Positions 6,769 to 7,839 of a stretch of DNA of 7,839 nt are shown piece after piece. Positions within the stretch are counted from its first letter, which is position 1. Each line of letters opens with the position of its first letter. The position numbers and the translations under genes are program-made. The stretch is from an uncultured bacterium (GTDB lineage Bacteria; Verrucomicrobiota; Kiritimatiellia; UBA8416; CALETX01): NCBI GenBank assembly GCA_937920455.1, contig CALETX010000448.1:1-7839 (forward strand). Reading direction: 5' to 3'. The notes under the pieces were generated by a model. The model saw only the letters and a program-made list of their open reading frames with translations. It was not told the DNA's origin and did not search any database.

Positions 6769-6789
6769 TTTGACAGCGAACCGGCTGCC

Positions 6790-7839
6790 ATGAACCCACT
6801 GGCAAGAGCTGCAAAATGGATCGTGTCGGGGCATCTATGGCATTTGAAATGCCTCGCAATCAGCGTGCTGTGCACAGTGCTGTTTACTTGTTCGCCGGCA
6901 ATCCTGCACAAAGAGGATGCCGATCTTCCTCCCGCGTACGCCATGAAGGCGGAACATCCTTTTGCGGACACTTCAAGACTTACAGAGCCTACCAATGTGG
7001 ATGAAAGGGCTCATGGAGCGCAGCTCACTCCCCGCCTAACCGGCAGCATCCTTCTGTGGACTGCAATCAAAATGAGGCTGCACCCCTATCTGCCAGCCAC
7101 AATTTTCGGGCTGGTTTATCTGTTTGGCGTCATAAAAATTGCTGCTGATATAACAAGCGACAGAACCGTGGGATTTCTATCCGGCCTGCTTTTCGCAGGA
7201 CTCTACGGAGTATGCGCAAGTTTCTCAATCAACTGTATGCCAAAACCGTTCGATGGTATCGCACTGGGTATGGTCGCGCTATCGGCTATGTCAATGCGCA
7301 GGCCGCTCTTGCTGTTTATATCAGTTTTTCTAGGATGCTGGTCCGACGAGCGTTGCCTGATTTCTTTCCTCCTCCTTTTCATGACAATTCAGTCGTGGCC
7401 GTCGCTGACGCCCGCGACGAAAGGAATGTTTCGCGTCACAGTTGGCGCAGCCTTTGCTGCGTATCTTGCCACAAGGATCCTCCTGTCACGTTTTCTAGGT
7501 TGGAATTCTCCAGATCCCGCGCGAATGGATATTGCCCTCACCAGATTCGGACCCTTCGCTCAACTTGCACTGTGGCAGCTATTTGAAGGCGCATGGGGCA
7601 TGATTCTGCTCGTCGTATGGAGATTGTTCATGAGCAGAAAGCTTTTTCACGCAGCGACATTCGTCCTGTGCCTCGCGATCGCTGTCATCAGCGTCTCTGT
7701 GGTTAAGGACGCTTCAAGATCAGGCATTTTCGCGTTTCCCATAGTGTTCGCCGCGCTTGCCGGACTCAGTACAGGAGAGATCGGTCGTGGTGAGATGCGC
7801 CGAATAATGACATTTTCTGCAATCGTCACTCTTCTGGCG
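6790..7839 (+). CDS. Large polytopic membrane protein, 3' end beyond the window (partial)
   Basis: The frame is open from ATG 6790 to the right edge: 350 codons without a stop. A membrane helix lies near 21-38. A hydrophilic segment (40-85) follows with AEHPFADTSRL (54-64) and LTPRLTGSILLW (79-90), then further hydrophobic segments near 101-118, 126-144, 155-188, 189-201, 217-233, 266-278, 286-303, 310-326 and 337-350. Two polar motifs stand out between helices: WSDERCLIS (184-192) and VKDASRSGIFAFP (305-317). I do not recognise a named family. The plan of many helices with acidic residues in the loops resembles GT-C-type glycosyltransferases or polysaccharide-handling membrane proteins. With surface-glycan genes nearby that is a reasonable guess, not an identification. 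An in-frame TTG at 6757 is an alternative start. The gene is divergent from the creatininase gene, 169 bases away. Confidence 0.8.
   Translation, partial: MNPLARAAKWIVSGHLWHLKCLAISVLCTVLFTCSPAILHKEDADLPPAYAMKAEHPFADTSRLTEPTNVDERAHGAQLTPRLTGSILLWTAIKMRLHPYLPATIFGLVYLFGVIKIAADITSDRTVGFLSGLLFAGLYGVCASFSINCMPKPFDGIALGMVALSAMSMRRPLLLFISVFLGCWSDERCLISFLLLFMTIQSWPSLTPATKGMFRVTVGAAFAAYLATRILLSRFLGWNSPDPARMDIALTRFGPFAQLALWQLFEGAWGMILLVVWRLFMSRKLFHAATFVLCLAIAVISVSVVKDASRSGIFAFPIVFAALAGLSTGEIGRGEMRRIMTFSAIVTLLA

Noticed and set aside
940..6778. Shared 9-mer TTGACAGCG at 940 and 6770, considered as a common regulatory site
   Set aside because: The flanks do not match, and at 6770 it overlaps the likely transcription start rather than a -35 position. 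Chance is sufficient.
6617..6859. 80-codon minus-strand frame ending at the creatininase start
   Set aside because: It has no family motif and overlaps both the divergent promoter region and the start of the membrane protein gene. It is probably a chance frame.
7212..7586. 124-codon plus-strand frame at the right end
   Set aside because: It lies inside the 350-codon membrane-protein frame, which is longer, open to the edge and has a coherent pattern of membrane helices.

Overview
The window holds a surface-glycan modification and biosynthesis locus from a bacterium of moderate GC content. I could not place it taxonomically from sequence alone. The mix of a sulfotransferase, an MBOAT/SGNH acylation pair, a creatininase-family enzyme and a large poorly known membrane protein is what one often sees in environmental Planctomycetota, Verrucomicrobiota, Lentisphaerota and similar Gram-negative groups. 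That placement is an inference with low confidence.

Layout, left to right. (1) Positions 3-98 may be the last 31 codons of an upstream gene. (2) Positions 223-849 encode a small exported helical protein of unknown function, with a very strong ribosome binding site. It ends in a convincing intrinsic terminator (874-919), so it is probably its own transcription unit. (3) Positions 1001-3713 are a two-gene operon: an AlgI-like membrane-bound O-acyltransferase, overlapped by a membrane-anchored SGNH-hydrolase-like protein. (4) Positions 3655-4425 on the minus strand encode a sulfotransferase, whose 3' end overlaps the SGNH gene by 59 bases tail to tail. (5) Positions 4519-5700 encode a WaaG-like GT4 glycosyltransferase, divergent from the sulfotransferase across a 93-base gap. 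(6) Positions 5860-6620 on the minus strand are a creatininase-family gene. In this sequence it is interrupted by a one-base frameshift close to its start, which cuts off the first metal-binding motif. (7) Positions 6790-7839 hold a large polytopic membrane protein whose 3' end lies beyond the window.

How the genes may work together (inference): the glycosyltransferase builds a lipid- or LPS-core-like or extracellular glycan in the cytoplasm. The sulfotransferase would add sulfate from PAPS. The MBOAT/SGNH pair would move acyl groups, typically acetyl, across the membrane and onto the glycan outside. The terminal membrane protein may be a GT-C-type or polymer-handling protein. The creatininase-like gene has no obvious link to this pathway. 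Nothing here is clearly a new defence or mobile system. The most notable points are the combined acylation and sulfation capacity, the broken creatininase reading frame, and the unrecognised membrane protein at the right edge.
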